NCBI RefSeq assembly: GCF_004359375.1
Contig: NZ_CP034726.1
Coordinates: forward strand, 930,001-994,000
From: Acetilactobacillus jinshanensis
GTDB taxonomy: Bacteria > Bacillota > Bacilli > Lactobacillales > Lactobacillaceae
DNA length: 64,000 nucleotides
Direction: 5' to 3'
The translations under genes were made by a program, and so were the position numbers. Under the pieces are notes generated by a model. It saw only the letters and a list, made by a program, of their open reading frames with translations. It had not been told where the DNA came from and did not search any database. Positions 27,401 through 36,699 of the stretch are shown piece after piece (positions within the stretch are counted from its first letter, which is position 1; each line of letters begins with the position of its first letter).

Positions 27401-30400
27401 TGGATAGTACTGAAAGTAACTATGATTCTGTATCTAATAGTGCTCAGAGTGCATATGATTGGGTTACCAATAATTCGCACTTTGTTTCATCTAATTCTAC
27501 TAATATTACTAGTTTAAGCAAACGTGCTGATACTGATGAAACTAACGTTAGTAATTTAAGTAAAGGTGTTAATACCCTGAGTGGTTCCGCCGATCAAGGT
27601 ATTAAAGCTAATACAGCTAGTCTTAATAGTTTGACTGGATCTGTAACGGCTTATAGTCAGACTGCGTCTAATAGTGCTACTAGTGCCTATAATCACGCTG
27701 TAAATTATGCTAGTTCAAGCATTAATAGTGTAGTTAATTCAGTAACGTCGACTAATAGTTGGGTAGCTGCTAATTCAGCAGTTGTTTCTTCTAATTCCAA
27801 AGGTATTACTAGCTTAAGTAAGCGTGCCGATACGGATGAAACTAAATATAATCAAGCATCTACTAATGCATCTGAAGGATCTGCACAAGCTTTATCTAAT
27901 GAAACCTGGATTACAAATAATGCGGGTATTTTAAGCACGGCTTATACTAATGCATCATCTAATAGTAACTGGATCAGTTCTCATTCTACTGAATTGAGTT
28001 CAGACACTACTTGGATTAACAGTAATAAGACTAGTATTAGTGCTGATGAAAATTGGCTTGCTAGTAATTCATCTAGTGCCAGCGATGTTGATAGCTGGGT
28101 ACACCTTAATTCATCTAGTGCAAGCAGTGCTGACAGTTGGGTATACGCTAATAGCAGTACTGTTTCCAGTAATGCATCTAATACTAATAGTTGGGTAACT
28201 AAGTACGGTAGTAGTGTATCTACTTATGCATCGTCTAATTCAGTATGGATTGCTAATTATTCTGGTAGTGTAAATACTGCTTATAATTGGGTAAATAGCA
28301 ATTCAGCTAAGGCTGAAAATGCCGACAGTTGGGTAGCTAATAATGATAGTAAGATTGACAGCATTGAAGGCAATTACGATACTGTATCCAATAATGCATC
28401 AACTGCTAATAGTTGGGTATCCAAGAACGGTAACAACGCCCAAATCGCTTATAACTGGGTAAATAGTAACTCCAGTAGTGTATCTCTTAATTCTCAGCAC
28501 ATTAGTAGTTTAGATAGTGCTAAAAGCAGTGTTGATAGTCGATTTACTTCTAATGAAAGTAGAATGACTAATGATGAAACCACCATTACTAATAATTCTC
28601 AGTGGATTAACGATAATAAAGGTAGTGTATCTGCTGATGAAAAATGGATTAATAGTAACGGAAGCAGTGCCTCAAATGCTGATAGTTGGGTATACGCTAA
28701 CTCCAGTAGTTTAGAGAGCGCATCCAGTCAAGCTACTTCTAATTCGAAATGGATTACTAATAATTCTTCTAGTTTAGCTAGTGCATACACAAATGCATCA
28801 AATAACAGTAACTGGATTAAGGATAATCAGACCAATATTACTAATGATAATAATTGGGTTCAAAAGAATTCCAGTGTTACTCAGATTATCAATAATTGGG
28901 TCGCTAATAATTCAGCTAGTTTAAGTAACGTTAGTTCTAGTGCTTCGAATGCATTGAGTGAAGCTCAGTCTACTGGTAATTGGGTTGATTCACATAAGAG
29001 TAGTTTTGATTCGGTTTATACCAATGCAAGTAATGCCATTAGTTACATTAATTCTAATTCTGCAAACATTACTAGTACGTCTATCCAGGCTACTGCTAAT
29101 AGTAAATGGATCAACAATAATCAGAATAATATTACTACGATTGAAAATAATTACAGTAACATATCCAATAACGCTCAAAGTGCTAATAATTGGGTAAGTA
29201 GTTATGGTAGTAAAGTATCTAGTGAAGCTGATTCTAATACTACGTGGATTAACAGTAATAAGACTAGTATTAATAATATTGAAAATAGTATTAATACGAT
29301 TTCTAATAATGCTCAGAGTGCTAGTAGTTGGGTAACTAAGAATTCTAATAGTTTCATTAGTGCATATAATAGTGCAACTGATGCTGATTCTTGGGTACAA
29401 GCTAACTCTAGCAGTGTAAGTACTGACGAGAGCTGGATTAATAGTAATTCAGGCAGTGTTAAGACTAACGCTGATAATATTAGTAGCTTGAACACTTCAA
29501 CTAGTAACAAATTTATTGCTGAAGACGCTACGATAGCTTCTGATGAAGGCCATTTGAGTAATGTATCTAAAGAGGCTGATGCTACCAGTAAATTCTTAGC
29601 CGGTAGTTCTCAAGCTTTTGAAAGTGCTGTTACTCAGGCTTCATCTAATTCACAGTGGATTCATGATAATTCCAATGATTTGAGCACGGCCTCAGCTAAT
29701 GCTTTGAGTGGATCTAATCAAGCAACCACTAATAGTAAAAACATTAATAGTGTAATTGATTCTGTAAAATCTACTAATAGTTGGGTTGCTTCTAATTCTG
29801 CTAGTGCAGAAAGTGCGGATAAGTGGGAATCTGAAAACTCATCTGTTGTAGGTGCTGACGAAAGCTGGATTAGTAGTAATTCCAACAGTGTCAGCATTAT
29901 GGAAAATAATTACAGTTCTGTTTCCAATAACGCTTCAAATGCATTAACAAGTGCTAGTTCTAATAGTTTGAACATTAGTTCCTTAAGCAGCCGTGCAGGT
30001 ACTGATGAAAATAGTATTAAGGCTAATACCTCTAGTATTAATTCCAATTCCTTAAGTATTATTAGTTTGAGCAGTCATGTTGACAGTGTATCAGCTAGTG
30101 CATCCAGCAGTGTATTAAGTTATGCTAACCGTTTAAGTCAGAATATTAGTACTAATGCTCAAAATATTTCTACTAATAGTACAAATATTGCATCAAAAGC
30201 CGACAAGACTAGTGTTAGTGCCGATATTACATCATTGAGTAATTCTGCATCCAAGGGTATTAATGATAATGAAACAAGTCTTACTAGTTTAACTAAGTCT
30301 GTTAATAATAATAGTAATAATATTATTACTGATAGTCAGAATGCTTCCAAGAGTGCATCCACAGCTTTGAGTTATGCTTCCAGTTACGCAAGTAGCTTAG

Positions 30401-33400
30401 ATACTAAGAAAGCCGATAAGTCTAGTGTTGATAGCTTGAGTCTTAGCATTAGTAATAATACTTCAAGCATTGCGGCATTAACTACTTCTGCCAGTTCTAG
30501 CATTCAAGCATTAAGTACATCAGCTAGTTCCAGTATTAGTGCATTAAGCTTGTCTGCTGCATCTAGTATTGCTAGTGCCTACACCAGTGCAGTTAATTCA
30601 GCTAGCAATTATGCTAGTACAGCTTATTCAAATGCTGTTATTGTCGCTGCAAGTGATTCTGTGAGTGCATATAGCAGTGCATCTAGTTACGCTAATATGT
30701 TATCTAGTTCGGCATCGAATTCAATTGAAGCAAGAATCACATCAATTAACAGTAGTATTGCTTCAGCATCAGCAAGTGCTACAGCAAGTGCATCGAACGC
30801 ATTTATTAGTGCATCGAGTTATGCAGATAGTTTGTCAAAGGCTGCATCGTTATCAATCAAAGCTTCTGTAAGTTCAACGGTAAGTTCATTAAATAGTCAT
30901 ATTGATAGTTCTTACAGCAGTGCTTTAAGCCAGGCTCAGACTGATGCAGATAATGCTCAGAAGTTGGCTCAAAATTATGCTGATTCACAAGCAGCAAGTG
31001 CTTATAGTAATGCTTCAAGTTATGCTAAGAGTTTAACGACATCTGCATCGAATTCGATCAATACTTCGATGAGTTCAACTGTGACCTCAATTGATTCTCA
31101 CATTAATAGTTCATACAGTAGTGCCGTTAGTGCTGCAAGTGATGCAAAGATAAGTGCTGAAAGTTACGCAAGCTCCAGTATTGGTAGTTTGAGTACGTCG
31201 GCTGATTCTAACATCAAGAGTTATGCAGGTAGCTTAGATGATAAGAAGGAAGACAAGACCAGTGCTGCTTCCATGAGTAGTTCCGCTAATGCACGGATGA
31301 GTGCTAACGAAACTAACATAAGTAATGTTTCTAGCAGTGCAGTTAGTGCCCTAACGAGCGCAAGTATTAATAGTAGTAACATTACTAGTTTGAGTACGTC
31401 AGCTGATAGTCACATTAACTCATCCTATGCTAGTGCGGTTGCTTCAGCTAGCTCATTCGCAAGCGATGCTAAGAGCAGTGCTTACAACAGTGCATCTAGT
31501 TATGCTAATAGCTTGATGGGTTCGGCACAGACGTCAATCAGTAGTACCGTTAAGTCATTGAATGATCACATTCAGGATTCGTACAATAGTGCTGTTTCGT
31601 CCGCAAGTTCATTTGCTAGCCAGGCCCAAAGTAATGCTGAGGATCAAGCCGCAAAGGATGCATCTAGTGCATACACTAGTGCATCAACTTATGCAAGTAG
31701 CTTGGCATCGTCAGCATCTGAGTCTGCTAATGCACGGATGAGTGCTGATGAAACTAATATTAGTACCAATTCAACGGATATTAGTACGGATAGTGCTAAT
31801 GCAGCGGCTTCAGCATCGAATGCTCAGAGTAATGCTATAAGTTATGCAAGTAGCAGTATTGGCAGTTTAAGTACTTCAGCGAAGAATAGCATTGTTGCCA
31901 ACGCCAACAGTATTGCTTCCAACTCTAATAGTATTAGTAGCTTGAATAGTCGTGCCGGCACTGACGAAACTAGTGTTAATACTAAGTTCACCAGTGATGA
32001 AGCAAATATTACTAGTAATTCCAACCGGATTATTAGTAACGAAACTAACATCAGTAACGTATCTAATGAAGCTAATGCTACTAGTAAGTTCTTGTCCAGC
32101 AGTTCAAGTGCCTTTGAAAGTGCCGTCACCCAGGCTAGTTCTAACAGTAACTGGATCAGCACTCATCAGAGTAGTTTGAACACGGCTTACACTGATGCTA
32201 CTAACAACATGAAGTGGCTTAACAGTAATTCTGCTAGTGCACAAAGTGCTGATAGTTGGGTCGCTAAGAATTCATCCAGTGCTGAAGATGCTGATAAGTG
32301 GGTAGCTTCTAATTCTACTAGTGTGACAAGTCATATCAGTAGTTTGGATGCTGCTAAGGCTGATAAGAGTAGTGTAAACAGCTTGAGCAATAGTATTAGT
32401 ACTAATAGTCAGAACATTTCTACGTTAAGTGGATCCGTATCAACTGACGAAACTAGTATTAAGAATAATGCCAACAGCATTGCTTCCAACTCATCAAGTA
32501 TCGGTAGCTTAGGCGCACATAAGGCTAACGAAACTAGTCTAACTAGTGTAGTTAACTCAGTAAGCTCGACCGATAGTTGGGTATCTGCTAACTCAGCTAA
32601 CGTAAGTTCAGTTGTAAGTGGCTTCGATACCGTTTCTAACAATGCTTACAGTGGCTCAAGTCAAGCCAGCGTAAACGCTGGTAAAATCAGTACCGATGAA
32701 AATAGTATTAAGAGTAATTCATCTAGCATTAGTTCTAATTCCAACAGTATTAGCAGTTTGAACAGTCGTGTTGGTACTGATGAGACTACTATTAATACTA
32801 ACAGTGCTAATGCATCTACTAGTGCCGCAAATGCACAAAAGAATGCTGAAAGTTACGCAAGTAGTAGCGTTAATAGTTTAAGTGATCGTGTTACTACCAT
32901 TAGTAGTTCCGCTAGTACCGGAATCTATGATAACAGTAGTGATATCACCAGCTTGAGCAGTAGTGTAAACAGCTTGAGTAACAGTATTAGTACTAATAGT
33001 CAGAACATTTCTACGTTAAGTGGATCTGTTAAAGCTAATAGTAATCAGATTGCCTCTAATTCTAGTAGTATCAGTAGCTTGAATACTCATAAGGCTGACA
33101 AGACTGATGTTACCAGCTTGAGTAGTTCTGCCGATACTAGATTCAGTTCTGCTGACAGTAGAATGAAGAAAGCCGACAGTAGTATTAGTGATAACACTAG
33201 CTGGATCAGTAGTAATTCTGGTAGTGTCAACACAATTGAAACTAATTACTTATCGGTATCCAATAATGCTAGTAATGCATTCAGTTATGTTTCAGCTAAC
33301 TCCGCGAACATCAGTAGTACGTCGACTCAGACTACGTCTAATAAGGGATGGATCGCATCCAATTCCGCAAATTTGAGCAGTGCTTCTGCAAGTGCTAAAT

Positions 33401-35925
33401 CTGCTGAGACATGGGTACAGAACAATTCAACGAGTGTAAGCTCGATTGAAACTAACTTTGATTCTGTATCGAATAATGCTAAGAATGGTTCAACTCAAGC
33501 AAGTACAGATGCTACGCAGTTAAGTGCTGTAAGTAATTCTGTTACTACCATTAGTAGTTCCGCTAGTACTGGAATTTCTGATAATAGTAGTAATATTACC
33601 AGTTTGAGTTCATCAACTAGTACAGGTATTAGTAATAATGCCAAGAGTATTGTTACTAATAGTCAGAACATTAGTACTGTAAGTGCCAGTGTATTAAGTT
33701 ACGCATCAAGCTTAGACAGCAAGAAAGCTGATAAGTCTAGCTTGAGTAGTTTGAGTACTTCGGCAGCTAATGCCATTAACACGAAAGCTGATCAGACTAG
33801 TCTGACTAGTGTTATTAATTCCGTAAGCTCAACCAATGCTTGGGTATCTGCTAATTCAGCAAGTGCACAAAGTGCTGATAGTTGGGTAGTTGCTAACTCA
33901 GGTAGTGTTGTATCTAACTCCAGCAACATTAGTAGCTTGAACAGTGTTAAAGCTGACAAGACCAGTGTGAGCTCGATGAGTAATTCTGCTGACACTAGGA
34001 TGAGTAACGACGAAGCTGGTTTGAGTAGTGTATCCGACAGTGCATCCAATGCATTGAAGAGTGCTGCTACGAATAGTACAGCCATTAAGACTAATGCTAA
34101 TAAGATTGCTGCTAATGCCACTAGTATCGCTACGAACACTGGTAATATCACTGCTAACTCTAAGAGTATTAGTAGTTTGAACAGTGCTAAAGCTGACAAG
34201 AGTAGCGTGAATGCTCAGTTCACTGCTAACAGCAAGGATGCTTCTGCAAGTGCATCGAATGCTCAGAGTAATGCTGAAAGTTACGCATCTAGTTATGCAA
34301 ACAGCCAGTCCTCAAGTGCCAGTGCCAGTGTATCCAGCTTGGCAAGTTCCGTAAGCTCCAGCATCAGTGCTGCCAGTTCCAGAGCTTCCGCCAGCGCATC
34401 GAGTGCATACAGTTATGCATCGAGTTACACTAGTTCAAGCATTATTAGTTTGAGTAATTCCGCTAGTTCCAGTATTAACGCCTTAAGTGTCTCAGTAAGT
34501 TCTGGTATTAGTAATAATGCTTCGAACATCACTAGTTTGAGCACTTCTGCTAGTTCCAGCATTGCAGCTCTTAGTTCTGTTGCGTCAGCAAGTGCTTCTA
34601 GTGCTTATTCAAATGCATCTAAATATGCTTCAAGTTACGCTAATAGTCAATCGGCTAGTGCCAGTTCAAGTGTTGCTAGTTTAGCTGGTTCTGTAAGTTC
34701 CAGTATTTATGCTGCTAGTTCTAGAGCATCTGTAAGTGCTTCAAGTGCTTACAGCAATGCATCTAGTTATGCTAAATACTATGTTGACAGTATAACTAGT
34801 TCACTAAGTATTTCTGCAAGTAATGCAGCATCTAGCTTAGATAATAAGAAAGCTGATAAGTCTAGCGTTAATAGTTTGAGTAACAGTATTAATAATAATG
34901 CCTCAAGCATCAATAGTAATTTATCTGATATAGCTAACTTATCTGGATCAATCAGTGGTACATCTATCGGTGCTTTAGAAACTAGTATTAATAACTTGAG
35001 TAGTTCTGTAAGTACTAATTCTGGTAATATTTCTAGTCTGTCTAAAGGCTTAGGTGCAATGCGAGTGGACGTTTCTAATTTGAGTAGTTCTGCAAGTACT
35101 GGCATCAGTAATAATTCTAAAGCTGCAACTAGTTTGGACGCTGCAAAAGCCGACAAATCCAGCGTAAGTTCTGAGATGAACAAGATTCCACAGAACACGA
35201 CGCCAACGGTAATTGGTAATGACAATACGGCTCAGGTTAATGACAACACTGCTGAGATTGACAAATTGAATGCAGTGGTTAATTCACTTGAAACCAAACA
35301 AGCATTGACACCATCCCACCGTGGTTCGATGCCAATTGCTCGACGTCATACGTTGCCAACATCCGTTCACAGTGTAAAGGATGTCAAAGTTCTTAACGTT
35401 GGCCAGACCGGGATTTACAAAGGTAGAACTGTAACCAGAGAGTCTAATAAACACCATTACAAATACTTATGGCTTATTAATGGGATTCAGCTCCACACTG
35501 ATCCAGTCTTCAGTCAACGGAACGCAGTCAAAGTCTTGAAACCAAGCCAAGGCTTAACGATGGCCATCAAGTGGATCTTCACGATTCAATACCACGGCAC
35601 GAAACGAATTCGTTATGTCGTAAGTTATGGTGGTCATGATTACTACGTAACTGGTCATCCATACTATGTTCGGAACTCATATTGGCAGCCGGTTGATCTG
35701 AACCGTCACCAGACGCACTGGATCAAGTTGGTTCGTGAAGCGATCGAATATCGTTCACCGCATTACACTCAGAAGAATCAAGTCAGAACGCTTCATAGCG
35801 GGACGACGCTTAGAGTCAAGAGGGTATTCTTCATTGGCAATAAGTACCATCGTCAGACTCGTTTTGAATTGACGAACGGTGATTACGTCACGTCTAATAA
35901 GAACTATGTAAAGTGGATTAAATAA
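24406..35925 (+). CDS. Giant surface protein B, C-terminal part (repeat head, very long stalk, wall-binding domain)
   Basis: Continues 20025-24416 in the next frame. Order: the last MucBP-like units and a second, degenerate DUF285 block (to about 25400); a helical neck shared with protein A (about 25760-26080, with the string YMAYSNAMTL); then roughly 3,000 residues of Ser/Asn/Ala-rich stalk to about 35170. The stalk mixes IxxNxxx heptads, 14-residue repeats with Trp (DSWVHLNSSSASSA), Tyr/Ala helices (SSAYSNASSYANSL) and KADKSSV joints. The final 195 residues are the His/Tyr/Lys-rich DUF5776-like domain ending TRFELTNGDYVTSNKNYVKW. No LPxTG or membrane anchor. Probably a fibrous adhesin. Confidence 0.87.
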   Translation, partial: GVPKGYTVLNETDKQNYTSMVTNKDGSTSLNHSLKVYVTPKQLHDTIIYKLNGTTLSAHEFRGSDVLTGNDYLSGRNPVTFTISNTNAPGISPHYHVMGSDTFMFDGQTYYVNVEPDTVSGTVNYSDANGKRIGRATISGPYNTSAQTAIDNDVPSVPYKYRVTKGDNVLYQPNGNYSVTVAPKSISNTVSFKDIYGDIDGMNAPAGFASSGLPSDNYLVSPSSLPAGWALVNPDGTLINGSEQFKYGTNGTNQTVDVAPVNDGLTYKYDKNTGNLEFVNGNAIGDLSNFSNNYAVEHANSITFDPGTTVTTNTDMNKIFSGDPFTKLEIDSPVFMVGTTPTSIGLYKQTKQDPYSNTWFTEPDQHPFSGNTTDNQGIFVKTPNANQNNIIYIDPNNNDVAVKQIPPSDIGYTKQIRSLPLPTSEANGYTSLSKNYYFINPDKTITLKGTQYIEVGLISDAYNNINSSMSAYGSSISSIDALFNGFKIQSNPKVSISPNTTTMLSDDTKIYNSASTAVTSYEATISDKNSEVYNALSQDSSAYMAYSNAMTLVGEGANASANASVSAVASSSVSALSSSASTGISSNASHITSLSNSASNGISNNASNITSNAGKITSLNDASIAASKAVQSAEDIINQHITSNASNITSNQTNISGNSTWIKNNSASLSSASSEAAKGSSQASSNATWINNNASSVNSTDSWVAANSTSAQNADSWVYNSSSAVSSELASLIAEVNNLTLSLGIANTSILANKNNIAANSSAISTNKGYITSNQTNITNNSKAISTNAGNITTNSTNIKNDSSNATASAAAAQKNAYSSASSYTNAQIAAESSSASLSASSAFSSASNYANSLATSASSSIAGTVASIDSHINSSYSDAINKAKTDATSAEAVASSYASISAASAYSNASRYANQLSSSASSSVASLSTATSNSIVSLSNSVSSANSWVQSNSQSLSSMEGNYSTVSSNAQNANTWVTNNSKVTQSTNSWVSQNSGFVDSTESNYDSVSNSAQSAYDWVTNNSHFVSSNSTNITSLSKRADTDETNVSNLSKGVNTLSGSADQGIKANTASLNSLTGSVTAYSQTASNSATSAYNHAVNYASSSINSVVNSVTSTNSWVAANSAVVSSNSKGITSLSKRADTDETKYNQASTNASEGSAQALSNETWITNNAGILSTAYTNASSNSNWISSHSTELSSDTTWINSNKTSISADENWLASNSSSASDVDSWVHLNSSSASSADSWVYANSSTVSSNASNTNSWVTKYGSSVSTYASSNSVWIANYSGSVNTAYNWVNSNSAKAENADSWVANNDSKIDSIEGNYDTVSNNASTANSWVSKNGNNAQIAYNWVNSNSSSVSLNSQHISSLDSAKSSVDSRFTSNESRMTNDETTITNNSQWINDNKGSVSADEKWINSNGSSASNADSWVYANSSSLESASSQATSNSKWITNNSSSLASAYTNASNNSNWIKDNQTNITNDNNWVQKNSSVTQIINNWVANNSASLSNVSSSASNALSEAQSTGNWVDSHKSSFDSVYTNASNAISYINSNSANITSTSIQATANSKWINNNQNNITTIENNYSNISNNAQSANNWVSSYGSKVSSEADSNTTWINSNKTSINNIENSINTISNNAQSASSWVTKNSNSFISAYNSATDADSWVQANSSSVSTDESWINSNSGSVKTNADNISSLNTSTSNKFIAEDATIASDEGHLSNVSKEADATSKFLAGSSQAFESAVTQASSNSQWIHDNSNDLSTASANALSGSNQATTNSKNINSVIDSVKSTNSWVASNSASAESADKWESENSSVVGADESWISSNSNSVSIMENNYSSVSNNASNALTSASSNSLNISSLSSRAGTDENSIKANTSSINSNSLSIISLSSHVDSVSASASSSVLSYANRLSQNISTNAQNISTNSTNIASKADKTSVSADITSLSNSASKGINDNETSLTSLTKSVNNNSNNIITDSQNASKSASTALSYASSYASSLDTKKADKSSVDSLSLSISNNTSSIAALTTSASSSIQALSTSASSSISALSLSAASSIASAYTSAVNSASNYASTAYSNAVIVAASDSVSAYSSASSYANMLSSSASNSIEARITSINSSIASASASATASASNAFISASSYADSLSKAASLSIKASVSSTVSSLNSHIDSSYSSALSQAQTDADNAQKLAQNYADSQAASAYSNASSYAKSLTTSASNSINTSMSSTVTSIDSHINSSYSSAVSAASDAKISAESYASSSIGSLSTSADSNIKSYAGSLDDKKEDKTSAASMSSSANARMSANETNISNVSSSAVSALTSASINSSNITSLSTSADSHINSSYASAVASASSFASDAKSSAYNSASSYANSLMGSAQTSISSTVKSLNDHIQDSYNSAVSSASSFASQAQSNAEDQAAKDASSAYTSASTYASSLASSASESANARMSADETNISTNSTDISTDSANAAASASNAQSNAISYASSSIGSLSTSAKNSIVANANSIASNSNSISSLNSRAGTDETSVNTKFTSDEANITSNSNRIISNETNISNVSNEANATSKFLSSSSSAFESAVTQASSNSNWISTHQSSLNTAYTDATNNMKWLNSNSASAQSADSWVAKNSSSAEDADKWVASNSTSVTSHISSLDAAKADKSSVNSLSNSISTNSQNISTLSGSVSTDETSIKNNANSIASNSSSIGSLGAHKANETSLTSVVNSVSSTDSWVSANSANVSSVVSGFDTVSNNAYSGSSQASVNAGKISTDENSIKSNSSSISSNSNSISSLNSRVGTDETTINTNSANASTSAANAQKNAESYASSSVNSLSDRVTTISSSASTGIYDNSSDITSLSSSVNSLSNSISTNSQNISTLSGSVKANSNQIASNSSSISSLNTHKADKTDVTSLSSSADTRFSSADSRMKKADSSISDNTSWISSNSGSVNTIETNYLSVSNNASNAFSYVSANSANISSTSTQTTSNKGWIASNSANLSSASASAKSAETWVQNNSTSVSSIETNFDSVSNNAKNGSTQASTDATQLSAVSNSVTTISSSASTGISDNSSNITSLSSSTSTGISNNAKSIVTNSQNISTVSASVLSYASSLDSKKADKSSLSSLSTSAANAINTKADQTSLTSVINSVSSTNAWVSANSASAQSADSWVVANSGSVVSNSSNISSLNSVKADKTSVSSMSNSADTRMSNDEAGLSSVSDSASNALKSAATNSTAIKTNANKIAANATSIATNTGNITANSKSISSLNSAKADKSSVNAQFTANSKDASASASNAQSNAESYASSYANSQSSSASASVSSLASSVSSSISAASSRASASASSAYSYASSYTSSSIISLSNSASSSINALSVSVSSGISNNASNITSLSTSASSSIAALSSVASASASSAYSNASKYASSYANSQSASASSSVASLAGSVSSSIYAASSRASVSASSAYSNASSYAKYYVDSITSSLSISASNAASSLDNKKADKSSVNSLSNSINNNASSINSNLSDIANLSGSISGTSIGALETSINNLSSSVSTNSGNISSLSKGLGAMRVDVSNLSSSASTGISNNSKAATSLDAAKADKSSVSSEMNKIPQNTTPTVIGNDNTAQVNDNTAEIDKLNAVVNSLETKQALTPSHRGSMPIARRHTLPTSVHSVKDVKVLNVGQTGIYKGRTVTRESNKHHYKYLWLINGIQLHTDPVFSQRNAVKVLKPSQGLTMAIKWIFTIQYHGTKRIRYVVSYGGHDYYVTGHPYYVRNSYWQPVDLNRHQTHWIKLVREAIEYRSPHYTQKNQVRTLHSGTTLRVKRVFFIGNKYHRQTRFELTNGDYVTSNKNYVKWIK
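26100..35170 (+). repeat. Degenerate coding repeats of the giant protein B stalk
   Basis: About 9 kb of imperfect 21- and 42-base coding repeats (one or two heptads) plus longer units over 100 codons. One such unit near 33190-33540 closely matches a stretch of gene A at about 18065-18430. The low stop-codon density produces many long shadow frames here. Confidence 0.8.
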
Positions 35926-35946
35926 TAAGTAAAATTTGATAAATTA

Positions 35947-35993
35947 AAAGGGCGTTAACCTCATTATAACGAGGCTAATGCCCTTTCTTTTTG
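35947..35993 (+). terminator. Terminator of giant gene B
   Basis: The stem AAAGGGCGTTAACCTC/GAGGCTAATGCCCTTT is imperfect and is followed by CTTTTT. Confidence 0.8.
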
Positions 35994-36058
35994 GCTTATA
36001 ATAGGGTACATGAGAATAAATCTAGGAATCGGATGATACTATCGACTATTATAAATTA

Positions 36059-36634
36059 ATGCGTTCACATCAGGGATACGTTACCAATTGGCAGAATTTA
36101 CCTAATCATTTGCAGGATCGGGCTCGTAATTTATGCTGGGCGTACAATAATACACCGCTGGATGATACGAAGCAGTTAGATGTGCTGCGTAGAAAGTTGT
36201 TACAACCCAATCAGACGTCAGAAGATAAATTGGGAATCGTTCCACCGTTCAATTGCGACTTGGGCTTTAACATTCGTGCGCACGGGACGGTGTACATTAA
36301 TTCGGGATGTATGATCCAGGATTCTTCACCGGTCGACATCGGTAACAACGTCTTTATTGGACCGAAGGTGTGCATTAGTTGTACCAGTCATCCGTTGATT
36401 TACCGGCAACGATTAGGCGGAACGATGATCAGTAAGCCAATTAAGATCGGGAATGGTGCCTTTATTGGCATTCATTCCACGATTTTAGGCGGTGTCACGA
36501 TTGGTGCTCACACGATTATCGGTGCTGGTAGTGTAGTTACCCATGATATTCCGTCCGGTGTGGTTGCTTATGGCGTGCCGTGTAAGCCTCGACGAAAGTT
36601 GAGTAAGAGTGATTATTTGAAGCATTTATCATAA
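36059..36634 (+). CDS. Sugar O-acetyltransferase (maltose/galactoside acetyltransferase type)
   Basis: 191 residues. An N-terminal helical segment with R-A-R-N-L..Y-N-N-T is followed by hexapeptide repeats of a left-handed beta-helix (IRAHGTVYINSGCMIQ, VDIGNNVFIGPKV, IKIGNGAFIGIHS, VTIGAHTIIGAGSVV). The likely catalytic His is in CTSHPL. It transfers acetyl from acetyl-CoA to a sugar hydroxyl, probably in the cytosol. The start is uncertain. This ATG has no ribosome-binding site. The frame extends upstream as D-Y-Y-K-L-M-R-S-H, which resembles the usual 'Y-E-K-M-x-A-G' opening of the family, but there is no start codon before a stop. An eight-codon frame starting at 36033 overlaps the ATG as TAATG. 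Confidence 0.85.
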   Translation: MRSHQGYVTNWQNLPNHLQDRARNLCWAYNNTPLDDTKQLDVLRRKLLQPNQTSEDKLGIVPPFNCDLGFNIRAHGTVYINSGCMIQDSSPVDIGNNVFIGPKVCISCTSHPLIYRQRLGGTMISKPIKIGNGAFIGIHSTILGGVTIGAHTIIGAGSVVTHDIPSGVVAYGVPCKPRRKLSKSDYLKHLS

Positions 36635-36640
36635 ATAAAA

Positions 36641-36680
36641 ATAAAGCGTTGATTTCATTGAGTTGAAATCAACGCTTTTC
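36641..36680. terminator. Bidirectional terminator between acetyltransferase and potE
   Basis: A perfect 15-bp stem AAAGCGTTGATTTCA/TGAAATCAACGCTTT, with T/A-rich flanks serving the convergent genes. Confidence 0.85.
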
Positions 36681-36699
36681 CAGTTGCTGTTAGTTTATA

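Noticed and set aside
26100-35170. CRISPR-like or other non-coding repeat array
   Set aside because: The repeats are degenerate, in frame and coding throughout, with no fixed spacers.
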